Notes: generated by a model not told the origin, from the letters alone. A stretch of 64,000 nt of DNA from Pseudorasbora parva (GCF_024679245.1 NC_090178.1:10348279-10412278), one strand, 5' to 3'. Positions 1-28,825 are shown, numbered from the stretch's first letter. Program-made: numbers and translations.

Positions 1-1798
1 TTTTAATGTGCTAATTATAATAATGATGATTCCGTGTAACTCTCACTACATTATTGTTTTATTTCCTCCCAGCTTTGACATCGTAATAGCGAGATGGATT
101 ACCACTTTTTAAACCGGAAAAAAATAGATTAGAATTCATATCAAACGACGTCACAAAATCGATTGTGCACAATATAAGTAGTGTTTTGGTCGTGAGGTAC
201 AATGAAGGGATGATTGACAGGTGTCAAAAGGGAAGGTTTAAAGGGCCCAAAAATGAAACTTCTGTCAATAATTACAATGTCGTTCGACACCCGTGAGACC
301 ATATCCGTTCATCTTCGGAACACAAATGAATATATTTTTTTTGAAATCTGATTGCTCAGAAAGGGCTTTCATGTCATTTCCTCTCTCAAGACCCATAAAA
401 GGCACTAAAGACGAAGTTAAAAGCCCATCTCACTATAGTGGCTCTACAATAATTTTATGAAGCGACGAGAATAGTTATTGTGTGCAAAAAAGAAAGAAAA
501 AAACACTAAATAACGACTTGTATGGTAATGGGCTGATTTCAAAACAAAGCTTGGAACGGTTATGAATCCGCGATTTCATAACGGTTCGAATCTTTGTTTT
601 GAAATCGGCCCATTACCATACAAGTCGTTATTTAGTGTTTTTTGGGTAAACTAACCCTTTATTGCTTATAGGAAAGGAGAGTTTTGAAGCTGCCGAGGTG
701 GGGGTTCTGTATGTCTCTTTGTTTATTTCTATAGTCTAATGCTGTTTCCGTCAATATATTCAGCTTCGTTCACACTAATGACAAACTTGGGATGTTGAGC
801 AGGTGTCCAAACTACTATGACAGCAGGGCCTTTGATACTGTGAGATGAACGTGTAAATGCAGATGTCTGTGGCTCATTGACAACATTGAATATATAATGT
901 ACATTATTAAGCTGTAGCTTAAGCTTGATTAATTAATTAATTAATGTAGCTTAATTAAGCATTGACATATGTCTGTATGTTTAAAAAAAACAACAACTAT
1001 TGTTTACGGGTCAAAGTGACGTTATTTTCATCCTGCTGGTACAAGACCGCCACCTGGTGGACATATTGTAAATTGCACAACATCATACTGTGTAGTCGTT
1101 TATACCACAAACCTCCATCCAATTATGCAAAGTCTGAAAAACTATATTTGACTCCAAATATAACACACAAAAGACAATATACAAAGAGAGCAAATGATAT
1201 GAAAGAATGATCAATTGGCTACATACACGGAGCCAGAAATACCATGAACACAAACGTGACACGGTCATTAACCACACACATTAAAGCTCTTATCTTTCAG
1301 AAAATATACACATTATTTTACTTTGAATAGAATGCCATATTCTTTGTGAATGTTATTTTTGTGACAGTGCCTCATTTTGACAAAAAACGGAGAAAGGCAA
1401 GCATGATAATAGAAGGCACATGAAGTGCTTTAACTACAAATGTGATTGTCCATAATATTTTAAAAACAATTAAAATGTTTACAGTTTTACAAGTTGAGCA
1501 GCCTAGTGGTTTAATTATTATTTTTGCACTCAGTGATATTGACTTTAAAACAAAGCACAGGATTCTTCCTCATTTAAAAGGCAAATTTCACTACATCATT
1601 ATGAAAATATAACTCTGTTAATATCAGACACCACGTGAATACAGCCAAAGAACTTCCTCATCTGAGACTTGTTCCTTTTGCAGTCTTCTGTTAGACAGGA
1701 ATCCCTTTTTCCCAAAGAAAATTAGGCACTCGGATGTAGGCACCAGTGGCAGATGTCGCGTTCAATGGCGTTCAAAAAATCAGTTTCTTTTTCAGTTC
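1..1798. other. spacer 3' of sqle
   Basis: No gene is supported here; the short open frames have no recognisable protein and no splice context. The stretch holds a foldback element (497-643) and AT-rich unique-looking DNA. The part next to 1799 is presumably the sqle 3' UTR on the minus strand. I did not find an unambiguous minus-strand AATAAA close to the stop, so the 3' end of sqle is not placed. Confidence 0.5.
497..643. repeat. foldback element, near-perfect inverted repeat
   Basis: Two arms of roughly 65 bases face each other. The left begins AAAAAACACTAAATAACGAC at 497 and its reverse complement ends at 643, with a loop of about ten bases near 568. The arms differ at only a few positions. 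It carries no coding capacity and looks like a foldback type of miniature DNA transposon. The TTTGGGTAAACTAACCCTTT just after the right arm resembles the tail of a short repeat seen elsewhere in the window. Confidence 0.75.
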
Positions 1799-8329
<6,531 letters not shown>

Positions 8330-8559
8330 GTCGAAAATCGCTTCGAAAATAACAAACAAACAAAAAACTGAAAATAACAAAACAGAGGTATCACGTTTAG
8401 AAATGTCAAAGTCTTAAGAAAAACACAGGTGATCAGAAAATAGATTTTGAGTTATTCCATGCAAAAACAAATGGAAAAAAATTATCCGTTTTTTAGAATA
8501 AGTTAGGGCTTTATTTAGTCAAAAGTCTATTATTATAAATAATAATAAATAAAAGTAAG

Positions 8560-8835
8560 TGTAATATTCAGGTGCACTCGAGCTGGTGCGATGCTTCTAG
8601 GTGATGCTGAATAATTTATGATAATGAGGGCGCGGATCCTCTTGCAGTTTGTAGACTGCAGCGTCCCGCCTACTCTATTTAGAATGAGCCAATAGGCTGC
8701 GACTATTAGGTGAGCAGAGCTCACGCTATCTGGCCATTGGCCAATCCAAGGCTGCTGGTTGGCGAATGGACCGCAGTATGATGTGATGTCACAGAGAGGT
8801 TGCGTTTGGCAGATGTTACGAGAAGAGAGCGTCAT
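8560..8835 (-). promoter_or_regulatory. sqle upstream promoter region with CCAAT boxes
   Basis: This GC-richer stretch lies 230-500 bp upstream of the sqle start codon. It carries CCAAT at 8689-8693 and an ATTGGCCAAT pair at 8735-8745, typical NF-Y sites. On the minus strand, CATCACCTAG near 8593-8602 partly resembles a sterol regulatory element. SREBP with NF-Y is the known control of vertebrate SQLE; the assignment here is inference from motifs. Confidence 0.45.
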
Positions 8836-10130
8836 TTAATGTAGACCTAAATATGCACGTTGTATAAACAATATTGTTGTTAAGGGCTAAAAAATACATG
8901 TATGCTATAAATTGGGTAAAATAAATAACCCAGAGAAGCCCTCCTATGTAATAAATGCAATGCCATTAAGAAATAGCTATTTTAATTGTTTATACATATA
9001 ATATGACTAGCCTAATATGTAATTAATTAAAAGGCGGAGATTAACAATCACAAGTTGATTGGTAATAAATGATTAAATACTTCTTGTCTTTCATTTGCTT
9101 GATGAACTCAGATAAAATGTATGCATACTACTGCATATGCACCAGTACGCAGATACATTTAATAAAAATAATCTGTCCAAGATCACACAGTGAAGTAAAC
9201 AATGAAGATCAGACACTGAATGACTAGGCTAATAAAGAAATGTAAAATTAGTGTGTGGCATGATGTCATGTCATGATAACAAAAGAAAACCTTGTCCTCA
9301 TACCATAAAAACTCTGGACACATTAATGACAAGTTGGGGGACAAACTGTCTTGAAAATAATGTGAATGTTCACTCAAAAATTTAAATTTGGTCATCATTT
9401 ACCCATCTTCATGTCGTTCCAAACCTGTAAGTTTGGAACTAAAATGAAGATCTTTTTAAAGAATTCTGAGCGCCTTTCCATTAACAGCTATACCCAACTA
9501 CCACTTTGATGCTTCAACATTTCATAGATTGCAAAACTAATCCATATGAATTGAGCGATTTAGTCCAAACTTTTCTGAGACACAATCGATTTATATGATG
9601 AACAGATTGAATTAATGCTGCTATCGTAAATTTCATAATGACCAATTCAGGAGTTGTTATTACGAGCTGCATTCAAGTTCTCATCGGACTGAAAAGGAAT
9701 CCTCGAGGACATCCAATAATTGGGAAAATCTTATTAAAACCATAAACATTTACCATGCTATCCAGATATTCCGCTTTCTGCAGATTCTGTAATTTCACTG
9801 TATATAAAACATACAATATGCTTCAAATGATTACTTGTATATATTGTAAATATGCCCTACATTAATGACAAGAAGATTGGCTGTTTTGGGGGGAAACTAG
9901 GCCTACATCAGTAGTAGTTTATGGCACGCCCATCTCGGGAATTTGGGTATCAATTCTTCACGTGTATACCAAGGAAACTCTATTATATTTATATTTACGG
10001 CTTAGTATGTGAAGGCAGCATTAGGCTTTTTTTAATATAAATTAATCAACTCACACATCAGTTGTGGAAGCTCAAGTGTGCTTGCTGGGCGTGCAAGAAT
10101 CAATGAGGTTAATTCTCATGTGTTACGCAC

Positions 10131-10290
10131 ATAGACTGTAAAAAAAAATGGACGTAGTGTCCATGACGTCACCCATAGGATTCTGAAGAGCAGTTTTGAA
10201 GCGTATAGTAGGGTCGTAAATGGCAAAGAGCCGGGACGTGGGTGGAGCTGAGGTGCCTAAATGTTGAAACCAGCTGTGGCAATCCACCTG
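10131..10290 (+). repeat. dispersed repeat, 'GGACGTAGTGTC' family, copy 2
   Basis: Contains ATGGACGTAGTGTCCATGAC, CACCCATAGGATTCTGAAGA, ATGGCAAAGAG and GTGGGTGGAGCTGAGGTGCC, in the same order as at 2655-2860. Confidence 0.7.
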
Positions 10291-11447
10291 TCTGGATGTA
10301 AGAGCACAGGACCCTTAGAGCCGGCTAGTGTCTGGGGGTCAGAGCAAAGGACAATCAGAACCAGCAGCTAGAACAGCCTGGGACAACACAGGACTAGACC
10401 CACCTGGATTAGAACATCGGCCTACTGTCATACTCTACAACTACATTCCAGCCCTGAAGGTTACAGGAAAAGATGAGGAGTTGCTCTCTCCATGTAGTTC
10501 CTCCAGGACTTTTAGGTTGAGGCAGCTTCTATACCACATCCCTTTTAGGAACATGTGCCCCAGGTTGTCTTCCTGGTGTATTGACTTGCCAAGATGGCTT
10601 TTCTACAATATGTATGTCATTAAAAATAAAACGTATGTAATGTAATATTACATTAAAATATGTTTAAGACTAAAACTTAACTTGTGCCTCACTTCCACCA
10701 CCACATTTTTAGAAAAATGCAATTCTCTCTTAGCAATTCAGGCTAATCTTCAGCTAGCATCATTACATTTATATATTGGTAGTACATCAACATGTAAGAT
10801 ATCCGTTTTTCTACCTGAATAAACTTGTTTTGGCACAACAGCTGATTAAGTTGATAGCAAGAAAATTTACTTTTACATGCAAAAAAATTAAAAAAAAAAA
10901 AAAATTGTGGAGAAAAAAACATGCTTACCACAGCTCCATGGGGTCCTCTGCTTAATGGCCAAGGGGAAATTGGAGAGGCTTAAAAAACAATTGTCATATG
11001 ACCACAAATGTGTTCTGTTGACTAGATACAGGGGGTGTCTCACATACATTACTCCGTTCTCCCCTTGTTGTGTAGCTGTCAATGGAGGGACAGAAAGCTC
11101 ACAAGACTTCATCAAAAGATCTTCATTTGTGTTTTGAAGATGAAAGGGTTTGGAACGACATGTGGGTGAGTAATGACAGAATTTCATTTTTGGGTGAACT
11201 AGTATTTACATGAAAATCTTTCCAAGTTTCACCCCCAATCTAATAACTGCAATCGTGTGAGATGCTGGACAGCTGTGTTGTGCATCTCAAGCGTCTGTGT
11301 TTGAATGAGTTTGGCCTCTTCACAGTCGAGTGTAGATACTCTCACAATCATGATGATTCACTGACACACAGGATGTTTGGAAGCCAGCAGCTGTTCAAAA
11401 GATTTTGCTGACATTAACAAAGCTTTACGAAGTCAGACATTATTTGT

Positions 11448-11449
<2 letters not shown>

Positions 11450-11514
<65 letters not shown>
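11450..11514. repeat. (CT)n microsatellite
   Basis: About 32 uninterrupted CT units in the sqle-rnf144b spacer. Confidence 0.95.
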
Positions 11515-11517
<3 letters not shown>

Positions 11518-11890
11518 CGCTAATATACAGTTATCTCTCTTTATCGTTCTTGGTATGAGTGTGCCTTCACGACAGTACAAAATTTTGCATACAGATGACA
11601 AGATCACCAAGATAACCAGGCTCCCTTATCCTAGTTTTGTGCAATAGGCCCCTACATTTGTACATTTTCACCGTGTATCAATCAAAACAGTTTTAGTATT
11701 GGTTGTATTTGGCTTTTGACAGTAAAAATAATGATTTCTTACGACATTAAAAATAGCCGTGTCGATAATTTGTCAGTTTTTGGATAACTTAATATAATGT
11801 CCATGTGGATTCATTAAAAAGTGGCTTCATTAAATGGAATCATTTGATGGAATCCTACCATGGCACCAAATCCATTGCATTCAAGGGTGC

Positions 11891-12003
11891 GTCTCAATCA
11901 GCTCCCTAGTTCAGTTGTCAGGGCGCTGATCAGGGAGTCAGCCTTACATTGACTTACGTCCTGATCAGTGCCCTTACTATTGAACTAGGGAACTGATTGA
12001 GAC
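11891..12003. repeat. foldback element
   Basis: Left arm GTCTCAATCAGCTCCCTAGT (11891 on) pairs with right arm ending GAACTAGGGAACTGATTGAGAC at 12003. Arms are about 44 bases with a short loop near 11935-11959. It is non-coding and probably a miniature inverted-repeat transposon. Confidence 0.75.
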
Positions 12004-13235
12004 ACAGAGCAAGTCCAAAAAAAAGAACACATGATTTTGCTGGATTTATTAAAATACTTAAACATCTTATTTATAGTTAGTTAGTTAGTTAGTTTAAACC
12101 TGTGGATTTTTATTTATTTATCCTTATTTAAAGTTATTGTTTTGCAGACATCGATTTGTTTGTAATTTGCAACAACGCAGTTCCGGTTATAACCACACGG
12201 TGTCTCCCTCTCTCTTTCCTCTACACAGATGTTCAAACGTGGTAGCATTTCAAACTTATGATTTGTTGACTTCGTTTCAAATGTACGACAATTTCAATTG
12301 TAGTAACGCAGAGAAAAATTAAACAATACCTGTGTGGGAATGATTTCCATTTCACTTTTATAATGGATTTGTCACTACAATGATGGAATATATCTAGAAA
12401 TTACCATGGTAATTTTTTGTTTTGTTTGTTTCCATCTTCTTTTGTTTCCTAATTTAATAAGTTACTTATTTTAAACAGGTACTGGTTTTAACAACCAGGA
12501 ACATTGAATATGACCCACTTTCAAGCAGGAACTCTGTTGTAAATTTCCCCAGCTAATGAAATAATGCACAACACAACAACTTTTGTGAGAGAAACGCTTC
12601 CTTTTTCTAGATTACAGCAGACACACAAACCAAATGTCACTACTGTTACTATGAGCCCTGAAGCTAATGATCTTGCATCTAAAAATCATTGAACTACTGA
12701 AATAAACGTAAAAGACTGAAGAAAAAAAACATGAAATGTTATGTTTACTCTGATCCCTTTACCATATGAACAAAGAGAAGCTGGTCACATTCACTGCTTA
12801 GTTTCAGGTGTTTATTTTATTTTAATTAAGTTATAAAATATCTGATGCAGAAAAATTAAATGTAAAAAGAACACAGAACAGTACCCATACTCTTAAATAC
12901 AGTATTTACATAATTATAGTGCAGAAGAAAAACAGCAGGCAGGGCCTTTGGTCTGGAACACTACATGGAAACAAAGAGTTTAGCCCAATGCTACTTTCCA
13001 TAATTTTTTTTAAAGTAACCTCTATAGTACACGTTTTGGCTTAGTGGAGAAAGGGCCATTCCTTTGCGGATGTTGTTAACTCAATAAACATTTATTTTCC
13101 CCCTAATACAACTGAAGGCAAAATAAATCCACCGAATTTACCAGGCACTGAGAATGAGGCACTTGTGCACCTGGTTAGCGAGATTAGGGATTGGCACGTG
13201 GAAGATGCTACACAAGTTGATTACGAAGAGTTCTC

Positions 13236-22198
<8,963 letters not shown>

Positions 22199-23599
22199 GC
22201 CTGCCTCCTGTAGTTGTTTAGCCCTTTAACTTCAGAAATGGTGAAGTGACGTCCTCCATGCTTCTGAAGAATACAAGAGAGGAACAAACACAGCTGAGCC
22301 AAATAGATTGCAACGTTTTTTGAGTTTTAACGTCAGAACGGTTTCCGCTGCAAGCAGAATACATACTCTAATTGAGGAACAATGGAAAGAAAACTTGTGC
22401 AGAAATGTAAAAATCATTTGCACACACACATTAAAGCATTTAAAAACTCACTGTTAGTCAAAGGCTCTGTTTTTAGCCGACTGCCTAATCTCATTTGTGT
22501 TGTGTACACCAGCTCAAAACCTGCTCGACCTGCCCTGTTAACGTGACGCCAAACAAGTTGGTCCGGAGGAAGCAGAACTCTAGATTCCACCCAGAATGAA
22601 CTCACTGCTTTATGGATTATTCCAGTTACCATTCCCGACCCGCATGAAGACCAAATCCCAAACGGGAAAAAGTCATAACAACATAATCCAGGATAAAGCT
22701 AGATTAGAGGGCCCCGCCTGCCTAGACAGGTCAGAAAAAGAGAGAACAGTAGGAAAGCGTGAGGTGGAAAGAATGGTGACGTATATCCACAGCGCATTTG
22801 TGCGCTTTACATTTATGTCTCCTCTGTCACAATCAATGCGGATAACATCACTGCCCTAAATGTCCACTGTCTCTGCGGTCAGTATTGATTTGCGGGACAC
22901 GTGCGACGTCCGCTGACACTTGTGGTATTTTTTTTCCTGCCGTCATTTTTTTTCCACCAGTGAGTTTGCACTGTTTTTCACTGTTTAGACTTTTACCTAC
23001 TTGTGACAGAACAAAAATTTGTAGGAATTATTAGGAAATGTTCTGAATCAATGTTTGGCAGGAATATGATTATGTATTATGATGGCAACGTCCTGGATCA
23101 CTATTGATCAGCCCAAAAACACACTTGGTCTCACCTCATAAAGTGGGTCACCGATAAATCCCTGGCATTAGCACAGCACTGAAAATTATTTACATATACT
23201 TTGGTTTTGGCACAGGGAAGTAAATCACATGGCTGTTCCCATCAATGATTAAAATCATGATGAAGTAAAATCTTGCCAATTGAGGAACAGATAATATTTC
23301 AGTTCTGGTCAACATAACTGTCCAATGCACGTTTTGTTATACAGAACAGGTGATTTAAATTCTCTTTTTTAATCATAGTTTCTCTTTTATTCACATTTTA
23401 TGCAGTATTTTTAAGACCAGAATACTGCATGCAGGCCTGTAAGCACTGAAACACCACAAGCCATACATTCCGGCAAAACACGTGAAATGTTGGTCATATT
23501 TTAAGTAACATAATTGTATGCATTTGTATCTACACTGCATGTACACATTATGCACATTTTCTATATCCATAAAATTGCATTTATACTATATATGAATAC

Positions 23600-23960
23600 T
23601 ATAGCTCTGTCCCAAATCCAATACTGAGCAGGTACTACATTTGATGAGGAACTTGCTTTGTGGCCATTAAAAAGTAAGTATGTTCTATATAGTATGCATG
23701 TGTGTGTATTATGAATGCAATTTGGACATACTACATCAGCCATGATGTCATATATCTGACGGCATCAGTTACACTGCCTCGCTGTCTTTTTCAGCTTTGT
23801 CTGACTGTGTCTGTTATGAAAAATTCTGCCTTCGGAGGATGCATTCCAAGGTAGGAAGGCATCAAGTCTGAATCCAGTGTTAGCTTCACTTCCTGTCTCC
23901 TGAGATACCTTCATCTGAACCTTAAAAAATATTCTTAAAAATACCTTTAATATTCCACAA
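23600..23960. repeat. probable dispersed repeat in rnf144b intron
   Basis: The text around GTCCCAAATCCAATACTGAG, ATGTTCTATATAGTATGCAT and TTTGGACATACTACATCAGC resembles a common cyprinid intergenic repeat. I see no complete terminal repeats. Assignment is from general familiarity and weak. Confidence 0.35.
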
Positions 23961-24510
23961 TCCTGTGCGTTCCATTCTGTGACAGTTAAGATAAAAAGAT
24001 AAAGAAGGCATCGGAAGCTGTGGTTGGTGGTCAGTTTATGTTTTTTTGACCAATTTTGATTTAATTTCTAGCATGAAATTACTATTATGCTAATTAAATA
24101 TTAGCTTAGTTTTCACCAAAGCTGTCTCTATTTTGCTGTAGATAATAAAACCATTACACTGCCTCAAAAGTCTGTCTGAAATGAGTTTTGTGAGGTACCT
24201 TTGTGTGAAAACACTGTGCAAAGTCACTGGCTGATAGGTCAAGTGCCTAAACTTTTGGACAGAGCCCACATCTCCTCTACTTTGGACTTGTGGGAAAGTT
24301 ACTGTAAGCTCCATTGGATGTGAGAGAAGTTGCCATCTGTTTCACCTACTGTATTAAAACGTTTCACCTACTGTTCTAAACATACTTTGAATTCAACATA
24401 CGTCTCATTTCACATATGTTTTTCGACTACTATTTAGTAGATAAGTGGGAATGTTCAGAAGTTGGGTGTGTTGAAGGGACAATATGTAATTTATCACCAC
24501 TAGAGGTTGC

Positions 24511-25287
24511 TTAAAGGGTTACTTCAGCGATTAGCATATGGCGTTGTATCAGTAGAAACCCTGGAGTATAATCAAATTATTGTGCTTTCCCCCCTCATAT
24601 CCCCCTGAGACAAGAGATTTATGCATTTTATTTCTGGAAAAATTCCTCCTATGATGCAAAATGACGATTTTTGCATCATAGGAGGAATGTTTGCCCAAAG
24701 GCTAAAGACTACAGCCAGCAGAGGGAGCCATTTCCGCATGTTTTGAATCCGCGCTTGGGGGATGGGAGATTACACTCAGCTTGCAGGGAGAGCTCAGCTT
24801 GCAGACAGGATCATTTAAACGGAGCTATGGTGAGCAATGTAAGTCTTTTAACTTCTCAAATTAATTTCTATGAAAGTTAAGCTTGTAAAGGCACGAACTA
24901 AAACGCGCCAGACTGAACTGGCGTTGTGAATGTATGCCGCGAGTGTAGTCGCGATTACCTCAGCTCTCATTACTCCTGCAGTTAGTGGTCAGTGCTGTGA
25001 TACTCGCGCGGTGACTCACTCATTATATTGAACACACACGTTCAGTTTTTAATTGTAGTGTCTTCTCCAACTCAGTTACTGTAATCAAGTTGGTGGCGTT
25101 GGGAATGGCACAGGGCAGCGAAGCATTCTGGGAATTGTAGTCTTTCATCCCCATGGGACAAAAATACATTTTCTGTCTTTTCTCAGTCTAGAAAGCACCA
25201 AATTCAAAAATAATTTCACATTTCTACTGCATTGATGACCCAGTTTAAATACAGATTCATCTTCCCAGTGCTGAAGTACCCCTTTAA
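24511..25287. mobile_element. TIR element with TTAA ends and internal hairpin
   Basis: TTAAAGGGTTACTTCAGC at 24511-24528 is inverted at 25270-25287 with one mismatch. Inside is a hairpin whose arms ATTCCTCCTATGATGCAAAA and TTTTGCATCATAGGAGGAAT flank seven bases. No transposase frame. It lies in the first rnf144b intron. Confidence 0.75.
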
Positions 25288-25652
25288 ACAAAATAAAGTT
25301 GTAGCTTGATGACGCCTTGATTTTGCAAAATCATTTGAGTTGTTATCTTTACCTCTACACCCGGTGGAATCCAACGGGACTTGAAATAATTTTCACGGTT
25401 GAGCCAAACAGCAATCTCCCCCAGTTTCTGTTGAAGCTAATACGGAAGTAACTTAAACTGCAATTCCTCGACTGACCACTAGGACTACAGAAGGGAGCAG
25501 AATCTCATTGAGCTCCATGTTAAAATTCCCAAATTTACAGCAAAAAAAAAAAAAAAAAAAACATATTTACACCCTAGTACAAATTGTGGTTTTGGTATAT
25601 ATAGCTTCATGAAAACTGTGAAAGGGTGAATTTTTACTTTACTTTTACTCTA

Positions 25653-25726
25653 CGCTTCAGAACGGCTCCTCAGAATCATATGCGTGACATCACGGACACT
25701 ACGTCCATTTTTTTTACATTCTATGG
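25653..25726 (-). repeat. dispersed repeat, 'GGACGTAGTGTC' family, copy 3 (partial)
   Basis: Contains the reverse complement of the family core: CTCCTCAGAATC, GTGACATCACGGACACTACG and TCCATTTTTTTTACATTCTA. Only the first third of the element is recognisable. Confidence 0.65.
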
Positions 25727-26384
25727 GTTGAGCTAATGTATTAAATAATTTATTATTGTGGCTATAGTATGAAGCAGGGAGGGGCTGCTGAAACGATTGC
25801 CGTTTCTGCTTCTTCCAGTTCCGTATGTGGGGTAACACAGCGCTGTTTTATCATATTAGAAGAAACATTTGAGTTTGTTGAAAGTTATGTTCTAATGCTA
25901 CTTTGTACATTCGCTCTGCGGCTATGAGACACTTGTTGCACACTGCAGTGAGCTAGATTGATATTACACATGATTTAAAAAAATGAAAATGAAAAAAGAA
26001 AATGTCCTGGTTAAAATCACATTTCATTATTCACAATACATTATTGTGATAATGTAAATACAGAAGTCAACAAAATATATGACATTGTTCTAGTGGTTTA
26101 TAGATATTTTAATCCAAAAATCGTACAAATAAGAATAATATAAGAATAGCAACAGTGAAAAGCACTTCCTGACTCATTTATCTGGATTATTAAAAGTGAA
26201 GAAATTAAGATTTTTATAAAAAACATTTTTTACAATTTCTGACTTCAGCAAACTGGTTTCTCTTTATCGTGAAAAAAAAACTTTATCATAGCATAGCCTA
26301 CTGTGTATATGTTTTCGAAAAAAATATAATCTGCTCGTTAATAATAAACAAAACTATGTCAGTACAATCGGTACCGAATTCAAC

Positions 26385-26468
26385 ATTCAAAATGTTAAAG
26401 GAATCGAACTAGATTTACAATAACACGTGTTATTGTAAATCTAGTTCGATTCCTTTAACATTTTGAAT
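26385..26468. repeat. perfect 84 bp palindrome
   Basis: Two 42-base arms are exact reverse complements with no spacer; the centre is TAACAC/GTGTTA between 26426 and 26427. It lies in or near the 5' end of rnf144b intron 1, about 190 bp downstream (minus sense) of the 5' UTR exon. Confidence 0.9.
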
Positions 26469-26653
26469 TTACACGATAACATTGCAAGTCAATCTCAGAA
26501 CTTACATTTACAGGCAGTGCCAAAGCCTAGTGTGCTGCCTACGTAGACCCCAGGTTTGAGAATTACAGGCACCCCAAAATTGGAACGAGACGATGACTTA
26601 AAATCTACAGTAGGTGGGGAACAATAGGTTTTCAGACTCGGTAATAAACTCAC

Positions 26654-26770
26654 CTCACTGATCTCTGTACTCGTGTCTGGAGTGTGCGGTGGCTCCTCCG
26701 CAGTGATTTTTACACGCGCATCTGATTCTGATCATGAAAATGCTGAAGATTCCTAGATGATGATGATGAT
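26654..26770 (-). other. rnf144b: probable 5' UTR exon of rnf144b
   Basis: On the minus strand a GATCAGTGAG|GTGAGT donor ends at 26654, preceded by GC-rich sequence. An ATG just upstream runs into a stop after three codons (ATGCGCGTGTAA), so the exon is non-coding. The left border of transcription is not visible; the joining acceptor is presumably the TTCAG near 22265. Confidence 0.4.
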
Positions 26771-27051
26771 GGACAATCAGTCAATATGTCAGGTTACATT
26801 CCCGCGCATTCACCTCGATCATGAAGAGGTGTCATGTTCCACCAAGGTGCGTGCGTATTTGTGTGAAGTTCCTACAGTGTTAAAGGGTTTGGGGCCACTT
26901 CCTGTTTTCTCCTCCCACTGACACGTTAACTCTTTCAATTACAGATGAGGCTTGGACTATTAAAAAGTAAAAAGTCAAATAAATATATTATTTTAATACT
27001 TAATTTGACTACAACTTTACCATTATATATTAAATCATTTGAAGCACTTAG

Positions 27052-27180
<129 letters not shown>

Positions 27181-28218
27181 CCTATACATTATTATATTAT
27201 ATACATTATTAATTATATAATTAATAATCAATGATTCAAAGTGCTATATATAGCCTATAGTAGCAGCAGAAATGTAGCTACTGTTATAAACAATATATAG
27301 TATAATTTAGTCATATTTAATTCATATTAGTAGTAACAATAAAATATATTGTATATAGATGATATAAAAAAGTAGCTATGATAGCAGTAGCCTAGATAGC
27401 TGCTGGGTTTCTTTATCTTTCTTTACTTATTTTTCTTTGTCTGAATTTGAAACATAACAAGAATGTAATAATTCCAAATCATATTTAGAACAAGAAATCT
27501 GTGCATTGAATCATGTAGAATACATCTTTGCGGTTTTGTTATCATGTCTTGCTGTATTTTATCGTAGGCTCTTATGGCACTTGTATGGTTAGTTAAGTGT
27601 CATGTTGGTTGATGTTGGCCGTCCCTCATGCTCCCATTCATGAATTTGCAATAGAAGCCAAATATATCTGTCTGTGATGATGTCAGTGAGAGAGTCTCAC
27701 ACATTCTCTGCTTTCAATTAGTCTTTTACAAGCAGTGTTACAGAATTATTTTGGCAGACTGTGTGTATATACACCTTAGCCTATTGCTGTTTTTAAATAA
27801 CCCCCCAAAAAACTGAAAACTGATTAGTTTTATCTATCAGTTAATAGTCATTTTACGTTCATAATAAACAACCGTGTGCAGCAGCATCCTCTAGTGTCAA
27901 AATAAAATGACTACCCAAGGGACAAACTGTTCTGGTGTCAAGTAACCTAAATATTACAACCTCAACATGTTCAAACTCTGACATAAGAAAGCTGTTTTGA
28001 GGCGTTTCATCCTCCTACACATTCAGATGACTAATAACAAGAAACATGCCCTCATATGACATTATAGATGACATAATGTAGTTCAACTGGATCATGTGCT
28101 TGGCATAATGTTCCATTTCAACCATCTCAATCTCTAATAGGCCTATACTTGTACTCTCATATCCCACTAAAGATTAAAAGGGGGTCACAAAATGATGATC
28201 CATCATGAGAGAAGCTAG

Positions 28219-28280
28219 ATTTTTAATTTAAAAAAAAAAAACATGTATATGCATATACATGTTTTTTTTTAATTAAAAAT
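28219..28280. repeat. palindrome with poly(A)/poly(T) arms
   Basis: ATTTTTAATTTAAAAAA... faces ...TTTTTTAATTAAAAAT around the centre ATGTATATGCATATACAT. Arms are nearly perfect and about 30 bases. Confidence 0.8.
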
Positions 28281-28825
28281 CCACTGAATTACTCAATGCA
28301 GTGTTAGCTCAATATAAGCCTATGATCATATGAGTGTCTTTGTGTTTGAGGGGCATTTCTCATCCATCATGCTGTGCAGGTATTGCAGCTGCAGTTTCCA
28401 CAGGGTCTCCTTACAGGGGAAACTGGCTGTCGCTGCAGCAAGCGTTCAGGACAGGCGAGTGCTTTGGCTTGGCTCAGGCTACGGAAATCTGATGCTGCAC
28501 CTTGCGTTCAATGCATCGCTGGCATTTCTCGGCAAACTGTCAACATTCCTCTCCAGGCTTTAAAAGGATGTTGGCATCATTGCAGTCCTCTAAACCTGCA
28601 TGTAATTGACTAATGCCTCTGTCAAGTTCATGGAGGAACCAGCTGAAAAGTGGTCTCAATGCTCTTTGAAGCCATATGTGACTAACTCTGGATGTGGTGC
28701 CTTGGTAATCATTATTCTATACCAGTCATTTAATTGAATAGAGACAATTAAAAGCATTCAAACTCTATTCTTTGTCCTGTGGGCTGTGGTATGTCAGCAG
28801 CTAAACCACCTGAACTCTTTTTATA

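Larger units (their letters stand above)
8836..13235. other. repeat-rich spacer between sqle and rnf144b
   Basis: I see no gene. It contains a partial miniature element (9360-9440), a copy of the GGACGTAGTGTC repeat (10131-10290), another miniature-element fragment (11110-11205), a (CT)n tract and a foldback element (11891-12003). The last few hundred bases before 13236 are the likely rnf144b 3' UTR, with minus-strand AATAAA-like hexamers near 12810 and 13090. The frame at 10328-10645 has no family resemblance. Confidence 0.5.

Noticed and set aside
10328..10645. 105-residue plus-strand ORF
   Set aside because: It follows the GGACGTAGTGTC repeat, has no recognisable domain or splice context, and is probably part of a longer repeat.
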